Source: Buddleja alternifolia
Lineage: Eukaryota; Streptophyta; Magnoliopsida; Lamiales; Scrophulariaceae
Length of the DNA: 64,000 nt
Reading direction: 5' to 3'
Assembly (NCBI GenBank): GCA_019426215.1
Contig: CM033393.1
Location: forward strand, 22,446,591 to 22,510,590
Shown here piece after piece: positions 43,479 through 55,900 of the stretch; within the stretch, counting starts at the first letter, position 1, and each line of letters opens with the position of its first letter. A model generated the notes under the pieces. That model ran no database searches. It worked only from the letters and a program-made list of their open reading frames with translations, and was not told the origin of the DNA. Position numbers and translations under genes: made by a program.

Positions 43479-45646
43479 TTCATACAATATAAAAACAATG
43501 GCCTATACAAAAACTCCTTGTTGCCATTGAGGGCACACATCCTCACTTGTCCTTTTCAAGAACCTAACCTCCAGTTTTTTTACCTTTGTCCTTTTTCCAC
43601 GTCCCATCACTCTGTATGATCCAAGCGACTTTATTATTAGAAAAAGTTGTAAAAGTGGATAAAAAGTTAAAGTTGGGTTTGTTTGCAAAACTTGGTAAAA
43701 AGCAGAAGAAATAGAAAGCTGGTAGAAGTACTTAAGGACATGTTTTGAGTTTCTGCTTATTTTCGGTGTTTTTCTAGAGAAGCGGAATCAGAAGCAGTGA
43801 AACCAAATAGGAAAAGCTGCTTAAATCGAGCAAAAAGCTCAAAAGTTCTTTTATTTTTATTTTTTTCCAGTTTTTGCTAACAAGCCTCTAATACTAGCAA
43901 CTTCTTCTAACAATCTGTTTACATTCTCAGATGTCAATCAGGCTATTTCGGATTGAGTTGGTTGGGTTTGCTCTGTTATGTCTTCCTCGGGCAAGTCAAA
44001 CGGAATGGTTCTTCGTATGGTCTGTGCCGCCAGTCATGGGTCCATATAGATCCATTGGTCCCATGGCTTTTAACCATTTGTACTTAAATGTTCTCACTGA
44101 CGACTTCATACTTATGGCGTAAGTTTAGACCTTGAATATCATCCAAGATTGGAACTCTTTATTTATCAATGAAAATCAAATTTTTAGGACACTTGGAACC
44201 AAACCATGGTTAGGAGGAAACAAAGAATTATGAAGGTATCACACTATAACTCATCACTTCAAGTATTCGTACATTCTGAAAAGGAACAAAACAAATATGC
44301 TTTATCCTTTCGTTGCACCTCCGAAGCTTAAATTAGGATCTAAACGTCTCTTCTTTTATCAGAAAGGCTTTACTAGAATATAAAGAATGCATATGTTGTG
44401 TGTAGTGTAATGTAAGTGGTCCTTTTCAGTTGGATGAATAGTGTGGGGGTTTTTCCCCCTCACCTATTTATAGACTTTAAACCATGTGATATTTGGTAGG
44501 TCCTCGAACTAGAGAGTCGGATGACCTCTACACCCTCGATTGTGTTGGTGTCCCATGTGAACTCCACTTCATCGGGGGGGGGGGGGGGGGGGTCCTGAGG
44601 TTCCACATGGGTATGACATTTAAAGCCTCCATCTTGTCCTACAAATTGGAACTGCCAAACTTCCAACCGGGGTGCTTTTGGTAGTTAGATGCATGAAGTA
44701 GATCTTGAGTATCAACCTGTGCTTCTTGGCATTCAGATGCATGATCTAGACTTTGTTGCTAGATGATGTCATAAGATTTTCATTGACATGGGGAACTTTT
44801 GGCTTTTAAGTCTAGAAATTTGACATTCGTCCAAGATGTCCGAAATTGGTCCAACATCGGCTTTGAAGTGTTCTAACAAAGTAAGCGGTCTAACAAGCAG
44901 GTTTTAAGAGCATCTTGATCGGACAGGTGTAACAGAGTGGCCTGCAAGCTCCCTAAAAACATTTTCTAAAGTGTTCTTGTGGAGTAGTCTAAGGATGAAT
45001 TGTCGAGTAGCATTCTAGTGGATAATTGGCATTTTGTTATATTTCAGCTTCATTTTGTACACAAAATTTGAGAAAATGAGATGTGGAAATTTTGAGTAAT
45101 GTAACGAGAATAAGTTGAAGTTGTAATGAATATGGTATGTTTTGGTAAAAGTATAGTGATAACTGTTGATGTGATAAATATTTTTTGAAAAAATCTCGTA
45201 ATCCTACAACCGATACTCTTAGTTATAAAACATGTTTCTGAGAAATTTACAACGATTCGCTACCAACCATAGTCCTTTTCTTAACAAGGAAAAAGTCAGT
45301 TGTTGAACTTTGTATTAGGCTAATTAGTTTTTAGGAAAAACAATACTACAGAAGCATTTTCTTGCTTTCCCTTAAACGCTTGACACTTCTTATTCTAGCA
45401 TATGACTCGAGGGTATGAAAATAATCAAAGAGTAACAGGCATAAAGTAAATATTATATACACTCCAACTCCATATTTCTTCATTTGGGAACAGTATGACA
45501 AGTGATATTCTAACATATGAATCAACGGTATGAAAATAATGAACGAATTACAAATTACTAAATATTAAATACACACTCCAACACCATATGAACGAGAACA
45601 AATGAGAAAAAAAAAAAAAAAAAAGACGAGAGAAATGTTACAAGTG
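43479..45646. other. Intergenic, no gene seen; contains G19 at 44574-44592
   Basis: Short ORFs without domains. A G19 run lies at 44574-44592, next to GTCCTGAGG. An A-rich run lies at about 45608-45624, just beyond the 3' end of the minus-strand ARO gene. Two diverged copies of a segment around TTCTAACATATGAATCAACGGTATGAAAATAAT are at about 45396 and 45510. Confidence 0.5.
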
Positions 45647-47641
45647 CTAATATATCAAATTATTTTTATGGTATCCTCCCCTGGATTGATAGAGCTCCAA
45701 CTTCCCTTTAGCCTCCGGTAACAATTTGTCGACATCTTCAACTTGCATCAAAGAGGCTTGTTTATATGCCCATTCAAGCACAGTAAGTACCTCTGCACCA
45801 GCAAGTTCTTCGCTATCCGGCACATGCAGAGCAATGTAGCAAAGCAGAATCAATGCACAACTTTGCACAATCTGCTCTCCAAAGTAGACTAGCTGAACAA
45901 GATGCTTCGCCCCTCCAGCACCAATAATTGCCTTTGAGTGATCCAAGTGGAGATAGTTATCCGAGCAGGCAAACTTAGTTAGCGCGATGCAGGCTTCCCT
46001 AGAAACCTCAGCTTCTCTTTCATCCAACAACTTTACTAGTGGGCTTATCATCCTCGTCTCTGTCGCCTTGAATGTCCTACCCAAATTCCCAATAGCCTTA
46101 ACACAAGGAACAAGGAGTTCGGAATCTGCCTTTTCGATGACTTTAAAAAGTTGATCAACGACAGCTTTGCAGGCAGGGGAATTGGGCTTGAATGCTGATC
46201 TTCTCAGCTCAGCATCTTCCTCCGCCACTGCAGTGATCTCCATCAAAGCCATAGCAGAATTATACTGAACTTCTTCCGCCCCTTTCTCCAAAAGGACAGC
46301 AAAGCACAATAATGCTCTCGACTCTGTGATGCTTCGACAAATGGGAGAGTTCCTCTTGGCTAGGTGCCAAAGTGCTCTAGCAGCCATTGCCTTTATATAG
46401 GCTTTTGTTGCAGGGTCCTCCATTTCCCTAGCTCTATTACTCATCCCCGACAGCGAAAGACTCTGCTGATGAACAGAAGTCACCTTCCCTCCTCCATTGG
46501 CATTGGTGGTAGTATTAGTATTAGTAGTAGTTGGATTGACACCAACCTTCAACGCCATAGTACTTGAAACCAAGTTGTGCATCTGATTAGGATACTTATT
46601 CCCCAATGGATGTGGTATGAGGCTCTTTTCATCATCCAAATCATTATTCCCCTTCACCACCGCACTATCAGCAGCAGCAGCAGCACTATTATTATTATTA
46701 TTATTATTGGTACTACTAGCCAATACAACTGCAGCGTGCATAGACGTTGCCTTGCTAACAACAGCATACTTGCTATGCTCCTGCACAGTCTCGAATGCTA
46801 GATGGCTAACAAGGAGTCGAATAATGTTGTGTTGTGCAAAGAGATCTTGGCATTTGGGGTAATGGGAAGCGAGCTCGGAGACGGCCCAGGCAACGACGGC
46901 CTGCACCTTCATGGGACCATCTTTAAGGATTTTGGCAAAGACGGAGCAAACCCCAGTGTGGATCATGTGTTCAATACTTTCAGGGTCTTTGCCCAGCAAT
47001 CCAATCGCCCGTGCAGCATTCTCCTGCCCCTCAACTTTGCCTTCCTTGACCAATTTCAACAAGGGTCCAACCCCACCTTCCTCAATAATCAATTTCCCAT
47101 AACGATCGTTGTCACGAGCCAAAGACACAAGAGACGCGGCTGCATCGGATCGATCGTCCAAGGAACCGGTGTACAAGATGGCGATCTGCTCCCAAATGAG
47201 GCATAGAATGGGCTCATTGGAAGCGATGGGTGGGAGGCCGAGGTACTCATCGGCTCGATCATTGGCGGGGGCGGAGACGCGGAGGAGCCAAGAGACGTCG
47301 CCGATTGAGTTCTCGAGTTGGGAAGACATCTTGCGGAAGGCGGCGGTGGGGATGATGGTGAAAACGCGCTTCACCAGGCCGTGGCCGCGGCACTTGAGGA
47401 CAAGGGCAAGGGCCTTCTCCAGGACTTGCTCGGTGTCGTCGATGATGCGGCGAGTGGGACGCTCGTACAGATCGTTGCTGGCACGCGCAGCCTGACGGAG
47501 AAGGGCGGCTAGCTTTTCGGTCTTGGATTTGATGAGTTCGGAGCATTCTTGCTTGAAGGTAGCGGCTTCGTTGGCAGCCTTAATTACTTGGTCTGTTAAC
47601 TGGATCGGTTTTGCTAAGATCTGCTTCACTAAATCCCCCAT
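45647..47641 (-). CDS. ARO: ARMADILLO REPEAT ONLY (ARO) family protein
   Basis: A single-exon 664-residue protein. ARO proteins are plant armadillo-repeat scaffolds; Arabidopsis ARO1 acts in polar tip growth of pollen tubes by shaping ROP1 signalling and actin, and ARO2-4 act in vegetative cells. The conserved N-terminal region (GDLVKQILAKPIQLTDQVIK, CRGHGLVKRVFTIIPTAAF) spans residues about 1-130. Armadillo repeats follow from about 165 (DRSDAAASLVSLARDNDRYG, GQENAARAIGLLGKDPESI) and resume to the C-terminus (EVSREACIALTKFACSDNYL, AGGAKHLVQLVYFGEQIVQ). A low-complexity Asn/Ala loop at about 313-325 comes from an ATT repeat, and a Thr/Asn-rich loop is near 375-390. Both fall in the variable middle. 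The start MGDLVKQILAKP is the family start. Which of ARO1-4 it is orthologous to is not decided here. Judged functional. Confidence 0.93.
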   Translation of the reverse strand: MGDLVKQILAKPIQLTDQVIKAANEAATFKQECSELIKSKTEKLAALLRQAARASNDLYERPTRRIIDDTEQVLEKALALVLKCRGHGLVKRVFTIIPTAAFRKMSSQLENSIGDVSWLLRVSAPANDRADEYLGLPPIASNEPILCLIWEQIAILYTGSLDDRSDAAASLVSLARDNDRYGKLIIEEGGVGPLLKLVKEGKVEGQENAARAIGLLGKDPESIEHMIHTGVCSVFAKILKDGPMKVQAVVAWAVSELASHYPKCQDLFAQHNIIRLLVSHLAFETVQEHSKYAVVSKATSMHAAVVLASSTNNNNNNNSAAAAADSAVVKGNNDLDDEKSLIPHPLGNKYPNQMHNLVSSTMALKVGVNPTTTNTNTTTNANGGGKVTSVHQQSLSLSGMSNRAREMEDPATKAYIKAMAARALWHLAKRNSPICRSITESRALLCFAVLLEKGAEEVQYNSAMALMEITAVAEEDAELRRSAFKPNSPACKAVVDQLFKVIEKADSELLVPCVKAIGNLGRTFKATETRMISPLVKLLDEREAEVSREACIALTKFACSDNYLHLDHSKAIIGAGGAKHLVQLVYFGEQIVQSCALILLCYIALHVPDSEELAGAEVLTVLEWAYKQASLMQVEDVDKLLPEAKGKLELYQSRGGYHKNNLIY

Positions 47642-47649
47642 TCAAAAGA

Positions 47650-47767
47650 AAACAACAACAACAACAACAACAACAACAAAACGGATGGCGAGTGGGCTGA
47701 TGATCTTTGAAGAAGAAGAATTAAGTTAATAATATTGGTATGTATGTATGTATGTATGTATGTATGT
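47650..47767. repeat. (CAA)n and (TATG)n microsatellites in ARO 5' flank
   Basis: A (AAC)10-type run at 47650-47679 lies 8 bases upstream of the ARO ATG (GTT repeats in the sense strand, probably 5' UTR). A (TATG)n run is at about 47738-47767. Confidence 0.85.
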
Positions 47768-48488
47768 TGTGTTGTTTCTCTGTTTTACAAATTCATTCAT
47801 TCAACAGAGTTTGTTTGTTTACTTTGGTTGTTAACAGATTCATTCATTCATAAATGACTTCTCAAGTCGACTTCGACGGGGTTTACAAGGTCAAACGCGC
47901 GTTTTGTTGTTTCTCTAAAAACCCTTCCTTTTCCCCTTCTCCCTTCTGTAATGTGTAACGGAAAACAACCACTAATAATGACGGGGACCCAAAAAAAGGT
48001 AACGGAAAACAATACTAACATATATATATAAAATTATATATTATAGTTTACACAGAGTCACCCAAAGAACCAAACTAATCTATATTCGATTTGAGCTCAA
48101 TTCGTCAATATATCAAACCAAACTTGAACAACTTTTTGTGTTTCTTAAGTTTTGAAACTTGACTCGAGCTCAGTTCGATTAATAAAAATTGATAAAAACA
48201 TGTACAAAAAAATCAAGCTATTCGAGTTCGACTTAATTAACAATCAAACATGCTCAAACACAAATTTTGAAGCTCGATTATAATTCAAACAAGCTTGCAC
48301 AAACAGATTATTCGGCTCGACTCGACTCGTTTATACCCTGTTTATACTCATATTTCCTTTCAAAATTGTCTTTTTCAATTAATTATGTGTGGAATTTATT
48401 CATGATTTTCAAGTGCAGCAATCAATTAACATCACATAATATCTTACCAACAAAAAAAAAAGTAACCCTAGGAAATGATTCTAATTTG

Positions 48489-48520
<32 letters not shown>

Positions 48521-49331
48521 AATTATGTATAAACAAAATTCATTTCATTCAATAGGGCAACTATATTATGACAATATTTATTTAATTCAATCCTGTCAAA
48601 TTAAAGTAATGGGTAGAACAGGTAGAACAACTTCATAATATATTCCATTCTTTTGTGTAAATGACGAACATAGCCATAAACAAAAATAATAAATACATGA
48701 GGAAGTATACACTTGGCTTTTGAGTTTTGACAAATAAAGCCAATTACATTTTTAGGTATATATATAATTATATATATGCTCAGTTGACCTACGAATATGA
48801 TGGGGTTAATTTGTCCAGAGCAAGTGTATACTTTTCTCATGTATTTATTATCTATATTATCTATAACTGAATAGCATCGAATGTTGGACTGTCATTTTTT
48901 TTAATGACATAACTACTTTTTTCTCTTATTCTATTTGTCACATGAATTTATTCCTTATTTTATCCAAATACTAACACTTGTTTCTCTTTACATCTCTCAT
49001 TCTTTTCTCTTTATTTCTCTACAATTTTTTTTTCTCTCTATCTTGTAAATTTTTCTCTTGCACTCATTTCTAACCACTTACAAAGTTATAATAATTGACA
49101 TAAATTATGAATAAAATTTATGTTTACATAATTTCAAGTAACATATACGATATTCAAAAGTTATTGTTTCAAATAAACAAATATTTTTTATTTTTAATGT
49201 TTAAACACACATAATGAGTGTGTCATGATGACTAGTACTATTTGTTAAGGCTTGGGCCATCTATACTAGACCAAGTTCAATATTCTTAACATCTATCTCA
49301 CACGTAGTAAGGTGTATTGTGTGTGATCGCT
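47768..49331. other. ARO upstream region and spacer, no gene seen
   Basis: AT-rich. At 48080-48340 there are degenerate GAGCTCGA/CGAGTTCGA-type repeats on both strands, like the subterminal repeats of non-autonomous hAT elements, but with no clear ends. A (TA)n run is at about 48489-48516. The first few hundred bases likely hold the ARO promoter. Confidence 0.45.
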
Positions 49332-49336
49332 ACACA

Positions 49337-50960
49337 TGTTAGGTATATGCCCTAGATGCCAATAAGGACAAATAGTTAGATTAGGGTATCTTATTATGTT
49401 TTACAAACTATTAAAATGATATTAATAAAGACATCTGCATTTTGTTCATATAAATCTTTATGACATCTAAATAAGTATTGAACATATAGTCCATGTGAAT
49501 AAAGGTTTGACTCTTTGCCTTTTATGGAATAAAGACGTGGCATGGGAAGAGTCTTACACCTTATCACTTAAAAGGGTTCGCAAGTCAGAGAATCTTAATT
49601 GGGCATTATGATTCGACTTGTATGACACATGCTCTGACGATGAGTGCCAGTCGAACACTATAGGGATAGTGGGAGCAAGTATCATAGATATGTCAATGGA
49701 ATTGACATATTCGAATACGGCTGGTAGTAATCCGATCACATGGGTATTTACTTAGTGACTGTCAATGATTGGATTACTGATCGTAATAGTATGCGTGAGC
49801 CTTAGACCTGAGGGTTCATGCTCAATGTGCTTGTGTTATTGGATCTGTTACCAGAGTAGTTAGGCCCATATCACCCGTCGGTGGGGTCGACCTCGAAGTG
49901 CGATATCAATGAGACAAGTAGCAGTTGATCAGTGATCGCCAAGATGAGATTCACTATTTCGATAGTAAACGAGTAAGTATCCTGTGCGATTATAGACTAA
50001 TGAAATTATAAAGTCTTTGGCCAAAGCATAACAACTAACTCATGTGGGACACTGAGGGTAGTTTAGTAATTTCATTATGCTATAATCTAATGCACAGTAT
50101 CAAGTTTAGTGAGTTTGACATTTTCCATGACTCTCACTTGATCGGGATACGTCAGTGAAGGGCTTATACTCATACGACATTTATGATCCAAGAGGTTCGT
50201 AAAATGATTCATTCATTTCGTACTCAATTGGGTTACGATGTGAGTCCACGGGACTGGCTAAGTGACACTCACATCCTTAGGTAATTCCTCCCTTTGCCAA
50301 TTGAGACGAACCTAAAGAGTCGTGCTATAAGAAGCGAACGGGATGTATCTTTTTGTGTAAATCTTTTAGAAAGAATTAAATGGACTGATTGATTTGATTA
50401 GATTAAATCAATTAATTAAATATTTAATTTAATTAGATTAGATTAAATTGTTAATTAATAGTATATATTATATTTAAATTGGATTTAAATTAAATATATA
50501 CAGATGGGCTAGAAATTAGACAAGCCAATTAAAAGCTCACCCAGTCCAAGGAAGCCCTAGGAGGGGCGGTCACTTAGGGTTGGAGTAGCCTCCAACTTGT
50601 TCCACAAGCTAGTTGAGTTTAAAAGGACTCCTACAGTGGAACAAACCCTAAGAAACAAGAAAGAAACACAACACAAAAGGAAAAGAACTCTCTCCCCTCT
50701 CTCCTCTCTAGCCGTCCACTACTGCAAAGAAGGAGTTTCAGGATCTTTGGAAGGCTCGTTTTGCGTGAAGCTTTAGAAACAGGAGCCCTTGAAGGATTGC
50801 TGTTCTGCAGAATCAGTAAACGAATCAAAAATGTATTTTTATTCGTTCTATTTTTCGCAAAACCCATTAAAAATCATCAGATTTATTTTTGTGATCCGCC
50901 GGTAGGAATCTTCGAATCTTTCGCTGCAATTCTCTATTTTCATGTATAGGATTCCTAACA
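49337..50960 (+). mobile_element. Solo LTR related to the copia LTRs, with 5-base duplication
   Basis: Begins TGTTAGGTATATGCCC and ends GATTCCTAACA, 1624 bases. It is flanked by ACACA at 49332-49336 and 50961-50965. It shares blocks with the copia LTRs at 31838 and 39651 (for example CATGACTCTCACTTGA and GGGTTACGA). No internal element sequence remains. Confidence 0.88.
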
Positions 50961-52995
50961 ACACACACACTTGTATGAAAATGATAGACACAAAATGTCA
51001 TGACCCAAAACTTCACTGTTAATTAAATCATACATTAGCATAAATCCATGCATTTTGATGCGTAGAATTTTAAGATCGCACATCATCTCAATCGTTAGGG
51101 CACCAAATATTGTTCCTTAGCCCAAATAAAGTGGCTAAACCAATTACCCCAATTCTTAAGGACCAAAGTGCAAATAAACTTGATTTTTATGTCTTAAGTC
51201 AGCCAAGGATACTTCTAGAGGGTCAAATTAGAGAAGAAATAAAGGTAAAAATCACTTCAAAACCCTTTCTTCTCCTTTAAAACAGAGTTTGTCTGGCAGT
51301 TTCTGTGCAACCACGATTTGGCTATCAAAACAGGTCCAAATCCGGATATATTTAGCTCAAAATCTTCCTAAGACATCAAGGAATAAGTATATGGAAGACA
51401 GATTTTCATAGATATTACCGAAAATTTCAGAATCCCTCAAACAGTGCGCTTCAGTCCTAGAACCGAAATTCTGTCCTCTGTTTTGGAGTTGTGTCGTTTT
51501 AGTGTTCTTCTTAGACATCCACTAAGGTAAAGTACTCTAAATTTTTTTAGCATGTATATATCCATGTTATGAACTATTTCGCAAAATTTGGTAAGGATTG
51601 GAGTTTTGTGGAATGTTCTAAAAATCGTTGAACAGAACTGCCAGTCTGTTCGGTTGAATTAAGAACTGCTTCTGTTTTGAGGTTATTTAGTTAACCTAGA
51701 CATTTTTGTTCACTCTAAAACTTTTACAGTAGATATATACACATGTTATAGAGAATTCATCCAAATTTTAGAATTTTTCAGTGAACAGGGGATTTTATAA
51801 AAATAGTTGAACATAGGGTGCCGGTTCTGGAAAAATCTGTTTGGAACAGCCTGTTTCGTAAATCGAATCGGAAATTAAATCTGAAAATATTATGCCATGT
51901 TATTCAATGTATTATATTAAGGATAGTTATGCATTTTTATGTGTTTAATAGGTCGAGATTCCAAAAGAGGAGCCGAGAACGCCAACTAGACGAAGGCATC
52001 TCGATAAGCCACTTTTTGTGAGTATAATTGGGTGACTTGATATTTGACGTATCCATTGTGTTCATTAATATGTCTACATGAATCCTTTATTTGTTTACTT
52101 GTGTTGAATTGGAAAGTTTATGGCGTTGTGAACGTGGTTATATGATGAGTCTACTTGTGTTATTTGGAAAGCTTATGGTGTTATGACCGTGGTTATATGA
52201 TGATTGAATGATGGAAATGCATATGGTGAATAAAATTCATTGTGTAATAAACTTGAACATGGTGGAAATGTTGTTGATGATTTGATGATGAAAATGAGAT
52301 ATATGATATGAGAAATGCATTCATTCGAGATAAGGGGCTCTGTTATGGCTGATATTAACCTTGAGCCATGTGTTTAAGAATTTCCAGTAAAACTGGACCA
52401 CAGAGTACCGTACGGCCACCCGAGTTCACTGAACTCCCATGTGTTATATGAATTACAGAGTGCCATGGCCATTTTCGTGATCACGATTTACTCTTGGTTA
52501 TAGCAGGCCATTAACAGTAAAAGAAAATGACTAAGCACGTGCATCATTTGTTTATGAAGGATATGAATTGAATGTGAAATAAGTGTAGATGATGTTATTA
52601 TATTGCTTCAAATGATTGATTGGATGATGATTTTGTGTGTGCTTATGGAATGTTAATTACTCGTTACTTGATTATACTTGCTGAGGTTGCGACTCACCAA
52701 ACGCAAATGTTTTTTTGTAGTGTTGTAGATAGCATCAATCCGTGAAGTTGTGTACATAAAGCTAAAGCATGGATCAAAGGTCGGCTGGCGGGTTTTCAAG
52801 TCCTTCTCCCTCAGCTCATCATTTGCATATCATATAGGGTTTCTTTCTGGTCATGTGTGTATATTTTTCCCTATATCCATGTGTGAGGGTGGTGAAACTA
52901 GTAGTGTTGAAATGTTCGTTTGTATATGTTGGTTAAATGGATAACATATAAATATGTGCTATGCTATCTTTGGGTTTCGTGTTATGGTGTTACAT

Positions 52996-55900
52996 CACTA
53001 CAAGAAAATGCACTTGTTATGACAAAACAATTGTAAGGAGGCCATAAGTTGTCGCGAAAGGTAGCTTTCTTGTAACGAAATATACTAGTTGTCACAAGAA
53101 AGTTCACTCTTTTGTAACAAACACAATTCTTGGTTACTAAAAGTCAAAAATCGTCACCAAATAGTTATTATTTAGTGAGGACAGCAAAATGTCGTTACGC
53201 AAAGTAAAACTCGTCACAAATAAAATTTATTGTAACGACATATTTATTGTGTTGTAACAGATCAAAATTTCATTACCCATAAAAACATTCTGTAACGCTT
53301 GTTTTTGTTACAATAGATGACGTATTTTTGCTATTTCGCATTGGTGCGCAACTAAGCTCCATATATTCCGAACTAATTATATAAATAACTTTTTTTAATC
53401 AGATTATTTTCAATTTTCAGACCCTCCTTTCCGTCTCATTTTTCAGCTAGGTTTCCCTCAATGTTTCGTTCACCAATTTCAGCAAATTTGTACATAGTAA
53501 TTATTATTTTTGAATTTTCCTTAAATATTATGAAACTCATTATTTAGAGTTTAGAGTTTAATGTTTAGGGCTTAGGGTTTAGGGTTTGGGCCTAGGGTTT
53601 AAGGTTAAAACTGTGATTGATCATATAATATGTCAATTGTTATAGTTCATGTGTACAAAATATTAACAAAGTACCGATAATTCTTCAACAACGATTACTT
53701 TTCCCTGAATTTTTCATTTAATGAAAAGATTAAATAACATGTCAATGAAACATATATGAAATTATGATAATTTAAAGACCATTGAAATTCTAGTTTTATT
53801 TAAAGATTAGAGTACAAGTCCGAAATGATTGATGATAAAATCAAATTTAGTGTACTCTTTTAAACTCGGTTTAAAATAGGAGAATTTGAGTCCATACTGA
53901 ATGCACCCCGAATGTCGGTTAATTAAAACAAACTGAATAATATGACGCATATTAAAATACTGAAATGTAATATTAAAGTAATAATAACAAGGTAGTTAAC
54001 TTAAAAATGAAATATTTTTAAAAAATATATTAAAAAATGCAAAAGTCAAAATAACATTGTAATTAGTGCAATGCTTGTATTAGAATAACCCAAATATTTA
54101 TTTTATATAAAAATTTAAATTGTAATCTAAGAGGTTAAGTGTAATTTAGTTCAAGAATCATCAAACGTTTAACATATTAGTGGAAAAATTAACAGTTAAC
54201 TTTTTTAAATGAAAAACCACCACTACAAAAAAAAAAAAAAAAAAAACCTATGATCACATCATGCTAACTTACAGGTACCCACGAGCCAAGCTCAAGCCAA
54301 GCCTGGCCGAAATTCTGGGCTCGAGCTCGACGAGTCTCAGAAATATGAGCTCAAGCTCGAGCTCGTATGAACTCGGGCTTAGGTCGAGCCGAGCTCAGAA
54401 TTTTTTTTTCTTTAATTAATATATATTATATTATTAATTTTGTATTAATATATATATAATTAAATGTAATCATCATAAATATTTAATATTTAATAACTAA
54501 TACATATATAATATTATAAGATATTATATGTTGTATGTATATATTAAAAAAAATATATTATATATATATATTTAAAAAAATAAAAAAATATATTATTATT
54601 TTATTCAGGCTCGAGCTCGGCTCGTTAGGCTCAGCTCGAGCTCGAGTCGAGCTTTTTTCAAGCCGGCGCCGAGCTCACGAGCTACCTCGGCTCTGTGGTC
54701 ACCCCTAACCACATACCTTTTACATTTTTGTAATTGTGTAAGGATAAGTACCCTATGCTTGCACTTATTTTATACCCAATGTTTTCTCCATTTTTAATTT
54801 TTTTTATAATCAGAAGTAGCACTAAAACATATCGGTGCTCAGTTAAAGCGCCAATTCCTACCAAAAAATTGAAAAATTAGAGCCATTATCCTCTTAAGGA
54901 TTTTTCAAAACCCTTCATTCTAATTAGCCCCAAACTCCAAGTTCCAAAATCTACCCACACCTCCCTCTCGCCCCACCCTTCTCCCCGCACATCTCTCACC
55001 GCACACACACAACTCGAGAATCGGTATACAAGTAAGCAAGCAAGAATTTCCGTTCTTCATGATGATTTTTTGGGATATTTCCTATCATATTTTGATTTCT
55101 CCTCAATAGTTTCGTTCTTCATCTGCCGTCGAATTTCCGAGGTGCTTTACTCTTTTTTTTTGTGATTTGTTTAATTTTTGTCCTCTATTTGCTAAATTTC
55201 TGTTGAAGTAATATTTTGATGCATTGGATGCGGTTAAAAGAAATCTCTGTGTTCCTCTTCATTTTGCTTTGATTAACTTCTCTTCCAATCAATGATACCA
55301 CAAATTCTTCAAGTTTATTTCTTAAACAATTGAAGAGTAGCAGAGAAGTTGGGGGTAGGATTTGCGAGTGTGAAGATTGAAAAGTAGCAGAAGTCGAATT
55401 GATTTGGGCATTTTTAAGTGAAAAGTCTAAAAGTTGTTCTAATAACATGTTTTATGTTATCTATTTTTTTATGTTTTTTAGATATATCAAATACTAAATA
55501 ATTTATAAATTTCAGTTTTTGGTTCGGTTTGGTTAACCGAACCTAAAAACTGAAACAAAACCGAATAACTAAAATTGTCAAAAAAAAAAATTACCAAAGT
55601 TTCGATCGAATTTTTGGTTTTCAATTCGGTTCGGTTCGGACCGAACTGTGAACACCCTTAGTTTCCATATCTGTTAATCATTGTATTTCCGATAGATGGT
55701 AACTATGAAGTAGTAGATAATCTGAAAAAATAGCTGCAAAAGGTGAAAACTAAAAGAAAATATTATTGAATCAAACTGCTGCAACATATAACTTTTTTGA
55801 ATATTTGTTAAAATGTGTAGGAAACTGCCACCAAAGGAGGCAACATTGCCCCGTAACTAGGAAGAGCAAAGCTTCGATTTGAAGAAACATCTTATGTGGC

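Noticed and set aside
43503..44122. Two ORFs of about 60 residues
   Set aside because: No recognisable domain, no codon or splice support; left as intergenic.
44460..44684. ORFs spanning the G19 tract
   Set aside because: Gly/Pro runs come from the homopolymer; no other support.
53545..53605. Telomere or telomere-derived chromosome end
   Set aside because: A short degenerate GGGTTTAGGGTTT patch inside the CACTA element with unique sequence on both sides.
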